The translations under genes and the position numbers were made by a program. Below, piece after piece: positions 26,467 through 35,516 of a stretch of 64,000 bases of DNA. A model generated the notes under the pieces. That model saw only the letters and a program-made list of their open reading frames with translations. It did no database searches and was not told where the DNA came from. Origin of the DNA: Pseudomonas sp. Irchel s3b2. GTDB lineage: Bacteria > Pseudomonadota > Gammaproteobacteria > Pseudomonadales > Pseudomonadaceae. Numbering within the stretch: position 1 is the stretch's first letter; every line of letters starts with the position of its first letter. The stretch lies in NCBI RefSeq assembly GCF_900187445.1, contig NZ_FYEB01000001.1, forward strand, positions 992,001 through 1,056,000, read 5' to 3'.

Positions 26467-27252
26467 TTAGAAGTGGAACTTCACCAGGAAGCTCGTGTTG
26501 CTTTGATCGGTCTTGAAGTACTGGCTGTCCTTGATTCCGTACTTGTCTGACCAGTAGTCGTACTCGACACCGACGTACAACTGCTTCTCGCCAATGCTCA
26601 GCGCTTTGCCCAAGTCGTATTTGATCTGCGGGTTGAAGTGCAGGTTGGCGTGGTAGGTGCCCTTGCTGTTCTGGTCGTTGTCGACCACCCAGTCCATGAA
26701 GCCATCGATCAGGATGTTCGAATCACCCACGGGAATGGTGTAGGACCAGACCGGTGTGATCTGCCAGACGTTGTCACCCGGGCGACTGCCTTCGGTGTGG
26801 CGCTGGTAGAAGTTCAACTGGAAATAGTCGAACCCTGGAATCGCCAGGTCGAAACCCGGACCGATCAGGTAGGACTCGGTATCGCCCTCACCGAACTCGT
26901 ACGTCATGGCCAGCAGCACGTCTTTGATCGGGCCGAATTCGATCTTCTGGTCGAGGACTTTGCCCAGCGAAATACGCGGCTGGAACTCCCCGTAATAAGT
27001 GTTCGGGCCGGCGTTGAAGTCTTTTTCGCCGTTGTAGAAGATCTTGTCGACGAAGAAGAAGTTATCCCCGTATTTCCAGGCATCGGCGTGCTCGAAGGTG
27101 ACGGTTTGCTGAATGCGCGGGTTGACCTGGAAGTCCTTGCCATAGAGGTAGGTCAGGCTGTTGTTCTGCCATTGCAGCAAGTCGCCGGCCATTGCCTGGC
27201 CCCCGGCCAGCAAGGATCCCGCGAGCATCAGGCTGGTGCACGTACGTTTCAT
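26467..27252 (-). CDS. Tsx/OmpK-like nucleoside porin
   Basis: A 261-residue outer-membrane beta-barrel of the Tsx/OmpK channel family. A signal peptide (about 1-22) precedes LLQWQNNSLTYLYGKDFQVNP; the protein has alternating beta-strand segments and ends in FLVKFHF with a terminal Phe, the barrel-assembly signal. It lies downstream of puuD in the ureide cluster, so uptake of purine nucleosides or related compounds is a reasonable role. A GGGAGCAAC ribosome site precedes the ATG. Confidence 0.88.
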   Translation of the reverse strand: MKRTCTSLMLAGSLLAGGQAMAGDLLQWQNNSLTYLYGKDFQVNPRIQQTVTFEHADAWKYGDNFFFVDKIFYNGEKDFNAGPNTYYGEFQPRISLGKVLDQKIEFGPIKDVLLAMTYEFGEGDTESYLIGPGFDLAIPGFDYFQLNFYQRHTEGSRPGDNVWQITPVWSYTIPVGDSNILIDGFMDWVVDNDQNSKGTYHANLHFNPQIKYDLGKALSIGEKQLYVGVEYDYWSDKYGIKDSQYFKTDQSNTSFLVKFHF

Positions 27253-27668
27253 TCGGTTGCTCCCAAAAGTAGGTGGTTCGACGTTATTTTTCTAAGGTCG
27301 GCGCTCTGGTGTGGCGCCTTTTCTTGCTGCTGTAAAAAATCATCCATTCGGTCAGCTTTAGTGCTGTAAGCAAGAGCTGAGCCAAGGCTTTCAAAAAGCC
27401 AAAAAACGCCCGTTCGGCTGTTCGAAAACAGTCGATTGGGCGTGATTTTGGGGTGCCTTGGTACTGTCCAGAGCCGGGGTAAGTTGGCTTTCCGGTCAGA
27501 AATTACATCCGCGCTTTTCTTTAGAGCGGATTCGGGCGGGCGCGGAGAATACTGACTCCCGCGCCATGGCTCAAGTGCCCCGCAACAGAGCGGCGGTGAC
27601 AGGTTTGGGGCATGGTTACCGGCGGTCAGCCGGGCGTTGAACGACAGGCTTGTCGGGATACGAATCAT
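27249..27668 (-). CDS. Doubtful ORF coupled to the porin start
   Basis: The 644-base gap 27253-27896 contains a 139-codon minus-strand frame starting MIRIPTSLSFNARLTAG. It has a strong ribosome site (AGGGAGCAAC) and its TGA overlaps the porin ATG by 4 bases, the geometry of coupling. The protein is unrecognised, lacks clear domains and is rich in Ser, Pro and Arg, so it may instead be an untranslated or short-peptide leader. A GCCCGTTCGGCTGTTCG hairpin-like region lies within it. Confidence 0.3.
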   Translation of the reverse strand: MIRIPTSLSFNARLTAGNHAPNLSPPLCCGALEPWRGSQYSPRPPESALKKSADVISDRKANLPRLWTVPRHPKITPNRLFSNSRTGVFWLFESLGSALAYSTKADRMDDFLQQQEKAPHQSADLRKITSNHLLLGATE

Positions 27669-27821
27669 CTGTTGCTCCCTCTTGTTTTTATTGTTTGAGG
27701 CGCAGGCAGTCGCTGACGGCGACCGTGGGTGCAGGTCTGCCTGTCATGCGTGTACGTATGTGGATGATGCGGTGAAAGGGCGGCACGCCGGTCGTGCATC
27801 AGGGTGACCGCGGTGCGGCCA

Positions 27822-27882
27822 TTCGCTGGCAAGCCAGCTCCTACAGGTCATGCACATGTAGGAGCTGGCTTGCCAGCGAAGC
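27822..27882. repeat. Short REPIN (TAGGAGCTGGCTTGCCAGCGAA)
   Basis: Near-perfect palindrome: TTCGCTGGCAAGCCAGCTCC and its inverse around a short ACAGGTCATGCACATGT core. Confidence 0.9.
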
Positions 27883-27896
27883 CTTTCAACGATGAA

Positions 27897-29195
27897 TCAG
27901 TTGGTCGGCGCTCCCTGAACAATCCACGCGCCGATCAGGTCACGTTCCTGCTGGGTCATCTGGGTGATGTTGCCCAGTGGCATGATCTGGCTGGCGACGG
28001 CTTGGGCCTGGATGCGCGGAGCCTGGAGCTTGATCTGTTCGGGCGTATCGAACATCACGCCAGCCGGCGCCGCGCTGAACAGCGGGCTGGTGGGTTTGGC
28101 CGAATGGCAGACTGTGCAGCGTTCCTGGATCACGTCATGCACCTTGTCGAACGACGGCCCCGGAGTTGATGCCTGAGCCGGTTCAGCAGCCGGCGCTGCT
28201 TTGGCCGCTTCAGGTTTGGCACCACCGCCAAGGGCGGTTTCCGGCAGTGGCTGGTACTCGATGGTCCCAGGCGCCTTGGCCACTTCAGGTGCGCTGGACA
28301 TCGGCGCCGGCCCGGTCACGTAGGCCAGACAAATCATGCCGACCGCCGCAGCGGGCAGGGTCCAGGCAAACTTGTGGCTGTCGTGACGGGTGTTGAAGTA
28401 GTGACGCACCAACACCGCCAGCACCGCGATCCCGGCCAGGATCAGCCAGTTGTATTGGCTGCCGTAGGTGCTCGGGAAGTGGTTGCTGATCATGATGAAC
28501 AGCACCGGCAAGGTGAAGTAGTTGTTGTGTCGCGAACGCAGCAAGCCTTTGGCCGGCAGCGCCGGATCGGGTGTGCGGTTCTCGGCGATCGCCGCGACCA
28601 AGGCGCGCTGCGCCGGCATGATGATGCGGAACACGTTGCCGACCATGATGGTGCCGATGATTGCGCCGACGTGCAGGTACGCACCACGACCGCTGAACAC
28701 TTTGCTGAAGCCGTAAGCGGCGCCGATGATCAGCACGAACAGGATGAAGCCGAGCAGGGCAGGGCGTTTTCCCAGGGCCGAGTCGCAGAGGAAGGAGTAG
28801 ACGAACCAGCCGACGAACAGCGAGCCGATGCCCAACAGAACACCTTCAGGGCCGGTCAGGCTGCTGCCTGGAGCGAGCAAGTACAGCGTCGGGTTGGAGT
28901 AGAACACTAGGCAGAGCAGCGCGACCCCCGACAGCCAGGTGAAGTAGGCTTCCCATTTGAACCAGTGCAGGTTGTCCGGCATGGTTGGTGGAGCCAGTTT
29001 GTATTTTTCCAGGTGATAGATACCGCCGCCGTGGATCGCCCACAAATCGCCCGCCAGCCCGTTTTTCGGATTGACCCGATTGAGGTTGTTTTCCAGCCAG
29101 ACGAAATAGAACGACGCGCCGATCCAGGCCACGCCAGTGATCATGTGAACCCAGCGCACGCTCAGGTTCAGCCATTCCAACAGATGTGCTTCCAC
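27897..29195 (-). CDS. puuD: Urate hydroxylase PuuD
   Basis: A 432-residue integral-membrane urate oxidase. The N-terminal part (about 10-310) has some eight membrane segments and conserved histidines (RWVHMITGVAWIGASFYF). A variable Ala/Pro linker follows, and the C-terminal cytochrome c domain carries CTVCH (360-364) and the distal IMPLGN methionine. It converts urate to 5-hydroxyisourate with electrons passed through its heme rather than releasing H2O2. It lies in the ureide cluster downstream of allA. Confidence 0.95.
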   Translation of the reverse strand: MEAHLLEWLNLSVRWVHMITGVAWIGASFYFVWLENNLNRVNPKNGLAGDLWAIHGGGIYHLEKYKLAPPTMPDNLHWFKWEAYFTWLSGVALLCLVFYSNPTLYLLAPGSSLTGPEGVLLGIGSLFVGWFVYSFLCDSALGKRPALLGFILFVLIIGAAYGFSKVFSGRGAYLHVGAIIGTIMVGNVFRIIMPAQRALVAAIAENRTPDPALPAKGLLRSRHNNYFTLPVLFIMISNHFPSTYGSQYNWLILAGIAVLAVLVRHYFNTRHDSHKFAWTLPAAAVGMICLAYVTGPAPMSSAPEVAKAPGTIEYQPLPETALGGGAKPEAAKAAPAAEPAQASTPGPSFDKVHDVIQERCTVCHSAKPTSPLFSAAPAGVMFDTPEQIKLQAPRIQAQAVASQIMPLGNITQMTQQERDLIGAWIVQGAPTN

Positions 29196-29245
29196 AGTCT
29201 TTACCTCTCGCCTGTCACTCTGTCGTCGAGTGATCAGACCTTCTC

Positions 29246-29749
29246 TTATTGGTGGGGGGCGAGGATCAACCGCTCATCCTCTTTGAAAAAATGCTCATCG
29301 CAGTTATTGCCTGTGCCACTGCGATCAACCACCAGGAAGTCATCCCGCTTTTCGATCGTCAGCACCGGATGGTGCCAAACGCCGCGATGGTAATTAATGC
29401 CCTGCCTGCCGTTGGTGACGAAGGCGCGGACCAAGCCTGATACAGGTTCATCGCCAAGTGGCGCGACCACGATCAGAAAGGGGTTGCCGAGCAGCGGAAT
29501 GAAGGCCTGGCTGCCCAACGGGTGACGCTCCAGCATGCAGACGGTCAGTGGCATGTCCTGCGCGTCGGCGCGGAAGATGCTGATGATCGCCTTGTCCTCT
29601 GGCGTGGCGGTTTCGACCACAGCCAGTTTGTGAAAGCGCATGGTTGAACCGTTGTTGATCATGAAGTGATCGCTGCCGTCGGTTTCGATCACGTCACCGA
29701 AAGGGGCGAAGGCTTCTTTGGTCAGCGGTTCAATCGTCAATGTGCGCAT
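29246..29749 (-). CDS. allA: Ureidoglycolate lyase
   Basis: A 167-residue cupin-like ureidoglycolate lyase: MRTLTIEPLTKEAFAPFGDV at the start, NYHRGVWHHPVL (about 123-134) with active-site histidines, and FLVVDRSGTGNNCDEH near the end. It splits ureidoglycolate to glyoxylate and urea, the last step from allantoin. The ATG at 29749 was chosen because the longer frame runs into a repeat element. Confidence 0.95.
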   Translation of the reverse strand: MRTLTIEPLTKEAFAPFGDVIETDGSDHFMINNGSTMRFHKLAVVETATPEDKAIISIFRADAQDMPLTVCMLERHPLGSQAFIPLLGNPFLIVVAPLGDEPVSGLVRAFVTNGRQGINYHRGVWHHPVLTIEKRDDFLVVDRSGTGNNCDEHFFKEDERLILAPHQ

Positions 29750-29775
29750 GCTGGTCTTCTTAATCTTTTGAATTT

Positions 29776-29879
29776 GATCGTTCCCACGCTCTGCGTGGGA
29801 ACGCCGCCATGGACGCTCCGCGTCCACTGTGACGCGGAGCGTCACGGTATGCATTCCCACGCAGAGCGTGGGAACGATC
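29776..29879. repeat. GATCGTTCCCACGC inverted repeat element
   Basis: A full-length 104-base copy with nested inner inverted pair, lying between alc and allA within the ureide operon. Confidence 0.9.
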
Positions 29880-29888
29880 ATCGCAATC

Positions 29889-30884
29889 TTATTTCGCGAC
29901 CTTGCCGAGAACGCGCAGGCGGCTCACACCCCCATCCGGGAACACGTTCAGGCGGATGTGGGTGATCGGGCCCAGTGCCTTGATCTGCTCGGCAAAGGTG
30001 TGTTCGGCGTGCATTTCCAGCTTCTGGCTTGGCAGCAGTTCGCGCCAGAACAGCGATTGGGTTTCGATCTGGCTGTCGGTGCCGCCCTTCACGAATGCAC
30101 CCTGGATCGAGCAAGTGTCCGGGTAGTTGCCCTTGAAGTGCAGGGTGTCGACGATGACTTTTTCGATCTCCCCCGCATGACCCAGCGCGATGATCACCCA
30201 GTCATTGCCCGGCGTACGACGACGCGCGGTTTCCCAGCCGTCGCCCATGTTGATGCCACGGCCCGGGTTGAGAATGTTGCTCATGCGGCCGAAGTGTTCG
30301 TCGGAGCAGGCGAGTGCGCGACCGCCGTTCAGAGCTGCGGCCAGATCGACCTGTTCGTTGTCGCCCACAGCCGACCAGTCGCGGAACGGAATGCCGTACA
30401 CACGCAGACGGGCCACGCCGCCATCCGGGTAGATGTTGAAGCGCAGATGGCTGAACGCCTGGTCGTTGTTGATTTCGTGGTAGTGGTGGCTGTTGCCTTG
30501 CAACTCGACGGCCGAGAGCACTTCAGTCCACTGGGTGTTTTCGTCCGGCTCGCCCGAGGCCAGGAAGCAGGCTTCCAGGGAGGCCGACGGCGGGAAGTTG
30601 CCGGTGAAGAATGAAGTGTCGATGTCCACGCCTTTGATCGAGCCCGGTACGCCCAGGCGGATCACCGCGCTGTCGTAGCCTTCGAAGCGCTTGCGGCGCG
30701 ACTCCCAGCCGTCCATCCACTTGCCGTTGTCATCGAACACGCCCTCCTTCCACACGGCCGGAGTCGGTTGGAACAGACGGTTGGCGTCTGCGAACCAGTC
30801 ATCGGTGACCGAGATGATTTTGGTGCCCAGACGGGCGTCGGCCAGGTTGACGAACTTCTCGAAAGGTACGGCGTAAGCTTTCAT
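29889..30884 (-). CDS. alc: Allantoicase
   Basis: A 331-residue allantoicase built of two jelly-roll repeats, visible as duplicated motifs: [19 protein letters not shown] (about 145-163) and [19 protein letters not shown] (about 308-326), and WESRRKR against WETARRR. It hydrolyses allantoate to ureidoglycolate and urea. It sits between uraD and allA, in pathway order on the minus strand. Confidence 0.96.
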   Translation of the reverse strand: MKAYAVPFEKFVNLADARLGTKIISVTDDWFADANRLFQPTPAVWKEGVFDDNGKWMDGWESRRKRFEGYDSAVIRLGVPGSIKGVDIDTSFFTGNFPPSASLEACFLASGEPDENTQWTEVLSAVELQGNSHHYHEINNDQAFSHLRFNIYPDGGVARLRVYGIPFRDWSAVGDNEQVDLAAALNGGRALACSDEHFGRMSNILNPGRGINMGDGWETARRRTPGNDWVIIALGHAGEIEKVIVDTLHFKGNYPDTCSIQGAFVKGGTDSQIETQSLFWRELLPSQKLEMHAEHTFAEQIKALGPITHIRLNVFPDGGVSRLRVLGKVAK

Positions 30885-30972
30885 TCTTCTTGTCTGCCTT
30901 TAAATAAGTGGCTTGGGATGCTTGCAGGGCCCTGGGCGATTTTTACGTTCATTTACGCTCGGGCCAGGCTTG

Positions 30973-31488
30973 CTAAAGAGTCAGTAATCGGAACAACGCG
31001 ATCTTGTTGATCTCCGCCAGCGCGCATTTGAATTCGGTGTCGACCGAGTTGTGAATGCGCGTTTCGAACGCTGCGAGGATCTGATACCGGTTGCTGCCTT
31101 TTACCGCCATGATGAAGGGAAACTTGAACTTGGCCTTGTAGGCATCGTTCAGCTCGGTGAAGCGCTGGAACTCATCGCTCGAGCATTGGTGAATACCCGC
31201 GCCAGACTGTTCTTCAGTGCTGGCTGCGGTAAGCTGGCCCTGGACGGCGGCTTTGCCGGCCAGGTCCGGGTGAGCGTTGATCAGGGCCAGTTGGCTGGTG
31301 TGATCAGCGCTCAACAAGATGTCGCTCATGCGCTGGTGCAGGGTTTCGATCTCGTCGATCGAAGCGTCCTGGCCCAGGTCGAAGGCCTTCTCGGCCACCC
31401 ATGGCGAATGTTCGTAGATGTCGGCGAAGGCGGCGACAAACGCGTCGCGGCTCAGGGTCGATGGCTTCAGGGTTTGGAAGTGGCTCAT
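30973..31488 (-). CDS. uraD: OHCU decarboxylase
   Basis: A 171-residue 2-oxo-4-hydroxy-4-carboxy-5-ureidoimidazoline decarboxylase: FADIYEHSPWVAEKAF (about 21-36), INAHPDLAGKAA (about 68-79, with the catalytic His) and FIMAVKG (about 124-130). It yields S-allantoin. Its ATG overlaps the puuE stop by 4 bases, so the pair is coupled. Confidence 0.96.
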   Translation of the reverse strand: MSHFQTLKPSTLSRDAFVAAFADIYEHSPWVAEKAFDLGQDASIDEIETLHQRMSDILLSADHTSQLALINAHPDLAGKAAVQGQLTAASTEEQSGAGIHQCSSDEFQRFTELNDAYKAKFKFPFIMAVKGSNRYQILAAFETRIHNSVDTEFKCALAEINKIALFRLLTL

Positions 31489-32411
31489 TTCGCGGCCCCT
31501 TGATACGGGTGGGTTTCGTGCCAGTGACGGGCGATGTCGACGCGACGGCTGAACCACACCTGTTCATGACTTTTAGCGTATTCGATAAAGCGTTTGAGCG
31601 AAGCCAGACGCGCCGGGCGGCCGATCAGGCGGCAGTGCAGGCCGATCGACAACATCTTCGGTGCCTCGGCGCCTTCGGCGTACAGCACATCGAAGGCGTC
31701 TTTCAGGTACTCGAAAAAGTCGTCGCCCTTGTTGAAACCCTGGACTTGGGTGAAGCGCATGTCGTTGGTGTCCAGGGTGTACGGAATCACCAGGTGCGGC
31801 TTGCCGGTCGGGTTGTTCGGTTCCCAGTAGGGCAGGTCGTCGTCGTAGGTGTCGCAGTCGTAAAGGAAACCGCCTTCTTCCATCACCAGCCGACGGGTAT
31901 TCGGGCCGGTGCGGCCGGTGTACCAGCCCAGTGGGCGCTCGCCGGTTACTTCAGTGAGGATGCGGATTGCTTCGAGCATGTGCTCGCGTTCCTGCGCTTC
32001 GTCCATGTACTGATAGTCGATCCAGCGATAGCCGTGGCTGCAGATCTCGTGGCCAGCATCGACCATCGCGCGGATCACGTCCGGGTGGCGCTGGGCGGCC
32101 ATGGCCACGGCGAAGATGGTCAGCGGGATGTCGAATTCCTTGAACAGTTTCAGAATCCGCCAGACGCCGGCACGGCTGCCATACTCGTAAAGGGATTCCA
32201 TGCTCATGTTGCGCTCGCCTTGCAGCGGTTGCGCCGAGACCATCTCCGAGAGGAATGCTTCGGACTCTTTATCGCCGTGCAGGATATTGCGCTCGCCACC
32301 TTCCTCGTAGTTGAGCACGAAGGACAGCGCGATACGGGCATTGCCCGGCCAGTGTGGGTGAGGAGGGTTACTGCCGTAACCGATCAGGTCGCGTGGATAG
32401 TCAGCGCTCAC
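31485..32411 (-). CDS. puuE: Allantoinase PuuE
   Basis: A 308-residue cofactor-independent allantoinase of the polysaccharide-deacetylase fold, not the metal-dependent AllB type. YPRDLIGYG at the start, LNYEEGGERNILHGD (about 33-47) and SHGYRWIDYQYMDE (about 125-138) are diagnostic. It opens the S-allantoin ring to allantoate. The start is GTG 32411, preceded by AAGGAAG; the ATG twelve codons upstream lacks such a site. First gene of the minus-strand ureide operon. Confidence 0.94.
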   Translation of the reverse strand: MSADYPRDLIGYGSNPPHPHWPGNARIALSFVLNYEEGGERNILHGDKESEAFLSEMVSAQPLQGERNMSMESLYEYGSRAGVWRILKLFKEFDIPLTIFAVAMAAQRHPDVIRAMVDAGHEICSHGYRWIDYQYMDEAQEREHMLEAIRILTEVTGERPLGWYTGRTGPNTRRLVMEEGGFLYDCDTYDDDLPYWEPNNPTGKPHLVIPYTLDTNDMRFTQVQGFNKGDDFFEYLKDAFDVLYAEGAEAPKMLSIGLHCRLIGRPARLASLKRFIEYAKSHEQVWFSRRVDIARHWHETHPYQGAAK

Positions 32412-32510
32412 TGCAGTCTTCCTTCTTGTTCGTGTCGACTTGTTCAAAGTCAGGGTGTGTGTGGCGGCCTGGCGATGAGAGGGCAGGCTGGCGTCACAGC
32501 GATGGAGTGA

Positions 32511-32520
32511 TTGTATACAA
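32511..32520. promoter_or_regulatory. TTGTATACAA palindrome before puuE
   Basis: A perfect 10-base palindrome 100 bases upstream of the puuE start. Such dyads are typical of GntR-family operators; the same core precedes hiuH and the purine permease. Confidence 0.5.
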
Positions 32521-32703
32521 CTTTATATTCACTTTGTAAGCCTGATTTTTTGCATTTTTCACTGACTGTCCACTTTGAACGGTATTGCAAGAAACCTGCC
32601 TGACTGGTCAGCTAATGGATAAGAGATCCTTTGATCTTATGGTTCAGCGTTCGATTCGCTGTCAAACCTTGAATGACGGGGATGGCGGTAAAAATGTCGT
32701 TTT

Positions 32704-32715
32704 TATTGTGTACAA
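32704..32715. promoter_or_regulatory. ATTGTGTACAAT dyad before hiuH
   Basis: A 12-base dyad with only the central base pair imperfect, 131 bases before hiuH. Same motif as at 32511 and 35645. Confidence 0.45.
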
Positions 32716-32846
32716 TTTTTTTAAAAAGTGTCTTAATCAGTCGCTCGCCGCAGCTTTTCGTGCTCCGAAACGGTGCGGCCTCGTTTTCAACTGACTTCGG
32801 GAGGCGCGAGGTCTGACTGCTCCACGCAGGCAGGCGCGCAGAATCA

Positions 32847-33200
32847 ATGGGACGTTTGACTACACACGTTTTGGACGCTGCACACGGTTGCCCGGGCAGT
32901 TCGATCAAGGTCGAGCTGTACCGCGTTGAAGGTTCGCAGCTGGAGTGGGTCGCCACTGCGATTACCAACAGCGACGGTCGTGTCGATTCGCCACTGCTGC
33001 AAGGCGATGACTATCGATCCGGGGTCTATCAGCTTCAGTTTCATGCGGGTGATTACTACCGCGCCCGTGGGGTTCAGCTGCCTGAGCCTGCGTTCCTGGA
33101 TGTGGTGGTGCTGCGTTTCGGCATTTCTGCGGAACAGGATCACTACCATGTGCCGTTGTTGATTTCGCCGTATAGCTATTCGACCTACAGAGGAAGCTAG
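32847..33200 (+). CDS. hiuH: 5-hydroxyisourate hydrolase
   Basis: A 117-residue transthyretin-like HIU hydrolase. The LTTHVLDAAHGCPGSSIKVEL start contains the active-site His 7, and the C-terminal YRGS tetrapeptide is the hallmark that separates the enzyme from transthyretin. It hydrolyses the PuuD product to OHCU. It is divergent from puuE and ends in its own terminator. No export signal, so cytoplasmic. Confidence 0.96.
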   Translation: MGRLTTHVLDAAHGCPGSSIKVELYRVEGSQLEWVATAITNSDGRVDSPLLQGDDYRSGVYQLQFHAGDYYRARGVQLPEPAFLDVVVLRFGISAEQDHYHVPLLISPYSYSTYRGS

Positions 33201-33256
33201 ATCCCCCAAGCTATCTTTCTCAGAAGCAACTGCGCATATAGCTTCTTTGGTCTTTC

Positions 33257-33282
33257 GCCCGCTCACACTGCGGGCTTTTTTT
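33257..33282 (+). terminator. Terminator of hiuH
   Basis: GCCCGC-TCACACT-GCGGGC followed by a T7 run. Confidence 0.88.
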
Positions 33283-33313
33283 GCCCTGAGAAATGCGGTG
33301 TAGGGGAGGGACC

Positions 33314-33451
33314 CTTCGCGGGCAAGCCTCGCTCCTACAGGGGATTTGTGCCGTTCACATTGATTTAAACCGTTCACAATTGATCTGTGTCGTTCACAAT
33401 TTGACTTATGCCGTTCACCAATCCCTGTAGGAGCGAGGCTTGCCCGCGAAG
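33314..33451. repeat. REPIN with four-unit tandem loop
   Basis: CTTCGCGGGCAAGCCTCGCT and its inverse flank about 85 bases made of four roughly 20-base units sharing CGTTCAC (33351, 33370, 33390, 33411). The units are diverged from one another. Confidence 0.85.
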
Positions 33452-33460
33452 CTCTTGCTT

Positions 33461-34087
33461 TTAACGGCTCAACAACGACGCCGCACCAGCCCCACTAAAC
33501 AACCCCGCACTCACCCGGTTAAACCAACTCTGCCCCTTGCCGCTGCGCAAATACCGCGCAGCGCCATGAGCCCCCAGCCCATAAGCCAATTTGCACAGCA
33601 GATCCAGCACAGTCCAGGTCACGATCATTACCAGCAACTGCGGCAGGAACGGTTGCTCGGCACTCAAAAACTGCGGCAGGAAAGCGGCAAAGAACAAAAT
33701 ATCTTTCGGATTACTCGCGCCGAGCATGAATGCGCGCCCGAACAGTGCGCGAAAGCGCGGCACCGGTGCAGCCTGGGGCACTTCGGCACTCTGGGATGGC
33801 TGACGCGATTGCTGCCAGCTCTGCCAGGCGAGGTAGAACAGGTACAGCGCGCCGACGATTTTCAGGGCGCTGAACAGCTGTTCCGACGCCAGCAACAAGG
33901 CGCCCAGACCCAAAGCCGAAGCACTGAGCAGGCAAATCGATGCGATCACACCGCCGAGAAACGCCGGGTAAGAACGGCGCAAACCGTAATTCAGACTGTT
34001 GCTGATCATCAGCAAAGACAGTGGCCCCGGGATCAGGATCACCACCAGCGCAGCGCCACTGAACAGCAGCCAGGTTTCCAGACTCAT
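33461..34087 (-). CDS. LysE/RhtB-family amino acid exporter
   Basis: A 208-residue membrane exporter with six hydrophobic segments. The family signature IPGPLSLLMISNSLNYGLRR (about 20-39) and GASNPKDILFFAAFLPQF (about 122-139) are present. It should export amino acids or their analogues. The ATG at 34087 has GGGAGGAAAG upstream. It lies between hiuH and the purine permease but has its own promoter region, so a purine role is not implied. Confidence 0.9.
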   Translation of the reverse strand: MSLETWLLFSGAALVVILIPGPLSLLMISNSLNYGLRRSYPAFLGGVIASICLLSASALGLGALLLASEQLFSALKIVGALYLFYLAWQSWQQSRQPSQSAEVPQAAPVPRFRALFGRAFMLGASNPKDILFFAAFLPQFLSAEQPFLPQLLVMIVTWTVLDLLCKLAYGLGAHGAARYLRSGKGQSWFNRVSAGLFSGAGAASLLSR

Positions 34088-34106
34088 CACTTTCCTCCCT
34101 ATATGC

Positions 34107-34134
34107 AAAAGCCCCACCCGACGGGGTGAGGCTG
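34107..34134 (-). terminator. Terminator of the purine permease gene
   Basis: On the minus strand GCCTCACCCC-GTC-GGGTGGGGC is followed by TTTT, just after the permease stop and before the exporter start. Confidence 0.75.
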
Positions 34135-34166
34135 TTTTGAAACACTGTTTTTGAAACGTGTACGGC

Positions 34167-35516
34167 TTACAAGAAAATGAACTTGGCGATGAAGATCGCG
34201 CAAAGCACCCACAGGCTGACGGAAATTTCCTTGTACTTACCGGTGCCGGCCTTCAGCGTCACGTAAGTGATAAAGCCCAGCGCAATGCCGTCGGCGACCG
34301 AGAAGGTCAGCGGCATCATGATCGCGGTGACGATCGCCGGAATGCTGTCGGTCGCTTCGTCCCATTCGATATGAGCCATGCCGCCCATCATCAGCATCGC
34401 CACATAAATCAGCGCACCGGCGGTGGCGTAAGCGGGAATCATGCCAGCCAGCGGTGCGAAAAACATCGCGGCAATAAATAGCACACCTACGGTCACAGCG
34501 GTAAGACCAGTCCGACCACCCGCTGCGACGCCAGCGGCACTTTCCACGTAGCTGGTGACTGGCGGAACACCGACCACTGCACCGAACACGCTGGATGCAC
34601 TGTCGGCTTTCATGGCGCGGGAAAGGTTTTCGATTTTGCCGTCGGGGTTCACCAGATTGGCGCGCTGGGCCACGCCCATCAAGGTGCCGGCGGTATCGAA
34701 CATGTGCACGAAGAGGAACGCCAGGACCACGCTGATCATGCTGACGTTGAACACGCCGGCGACGTTCATGGCCATCCAGGTCGGAGCCAGGCTCGGCGGC
34801 GCTGACATAATTCCTTCGTAATGCACCAGGCCCAAACCCCAGCCAGCCAGAGTCACGGTGATGATGCTGATGAGAATCGCGCCGAACACTTTGTGGTAGC
34901 TGAGCACCGCAATCATCAGGAAGCAGATGGCCGCCAGCAATGGGCCAGGTTCGCGCAGGGAGCCGAGCTTGATCAGCGTGGCCGGGCTATCGACGACGAT
35001 ACCGGCGGTTTTCAACCCGATCAGTCCGAGGAACAAACCTACGCCGGCCCCCATGGCGAAGCGCAGGCTCACTGGAATGCTATTGAGCAGCCATTCGCGG
35101 ATCCGTGAGAAGGTCAGAATCATGAACAACACACCGGAGACGAACACCGCACCGAGTGCGGTTTCCCAGTTGTAGCCCATGGTGCCGACCACGGTGTAAG
35201 TGAAGAACGCGTTCAGGCCCATGCCCGGCGCCAGGCCAACCGGCCAGTTGGCGTACAGACCCATCAACAGGCAACCCAGCGCGGCGGCGATGCAGGTGGC
35301 GACGAACGCCGCCCCATGATCGATGCCGGCATCCGCCATGATGTTCGGGTTGACGAAGATGATGTAGGCCATGGTGATGAAGGTTGTCAGACCGGCGATC
35401 AGCTCGGTCTTCACCGTGGTGCCATGCAAGCTGAGTTTGAAGATGCGCTCCAGCCAGCCATTGCGTAATGGCGGCGAGAGTTCCAGCGTCGAGGCTTCGG
35501 ATTTGCGGCTTTCCAC
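34167..35516 (-). CDS. AzgA-type NCS2 purine permease
   Basis: A 449-residue NCS2/AzgA permease with about 12-14 membrane segments, for hypoxanthine, guanine or adenine. Conserved family stretches: GLTTFITMAYIIFVNPNIMADAG (about 43-65), GLAPGMGLNAFFTYTVVGTMG (about 93-113) and MFDTAGTLMGVAQRANL (about 271-287). Upstream lies a perfect TTTGTATACAAA palindrome shared with the ureide genes, tying its control to purine catabolism. Confidence 0.92.
   Translation of the reverse strand: MESRKSEASTLELSPPLRNGWLERIFKLSLHGTTVKTELIAGLTTFITMAYIIFVNPNIMADAGIDHGAAFVATCIAAALGCLLMGLYANWPVGLAPGMGLNAFFTYTVVGTMGYNWETALGAVFVSGVLFMILTFSRIREWLLNSIPVSLRFAMGAGVGLFLGLIGLKTAGIVVDSPATLIKLGSLREPGPLLAAICFLMIAVLSYHKVFGAILISIITVTLAGWGLGLVHYEGIMSAPPSLAPTWMAMNVAGVFNVSMISVVLAFLFVHMFDTAGTLMGVAQRANLVNPDGKIENLSRAMKADSASSVFGAVVGVPPVTSYVESAAGVAAGGRTGLTAVTVGVLFIAAMFFAPLAGMIPAYATAGALIYVAMLMMGGMAHIEWDEATDSIPAIVTAIMMPLTFSVADGIALGFITYVTLKAGTGKYKEISVSLWVLCAIFIAKFIFL

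Larger units (their letters stand above)
32412..32846. other. Divergent puuE-hiuH control region
   Basis: A 435-base AT-rich region with no supported gene. It carries two palindromes of the TTGTATACAA type (listed separately), one nearer each gene. Confidence 0.6.

Noticed and set aside
33351..33418. Possible CRISPR-like array of CGTTCAC units
   Set aside because: Units are about 20 bases, adjacent without spacers, diverged, and enclosed in REPIN arms; no cas genes.
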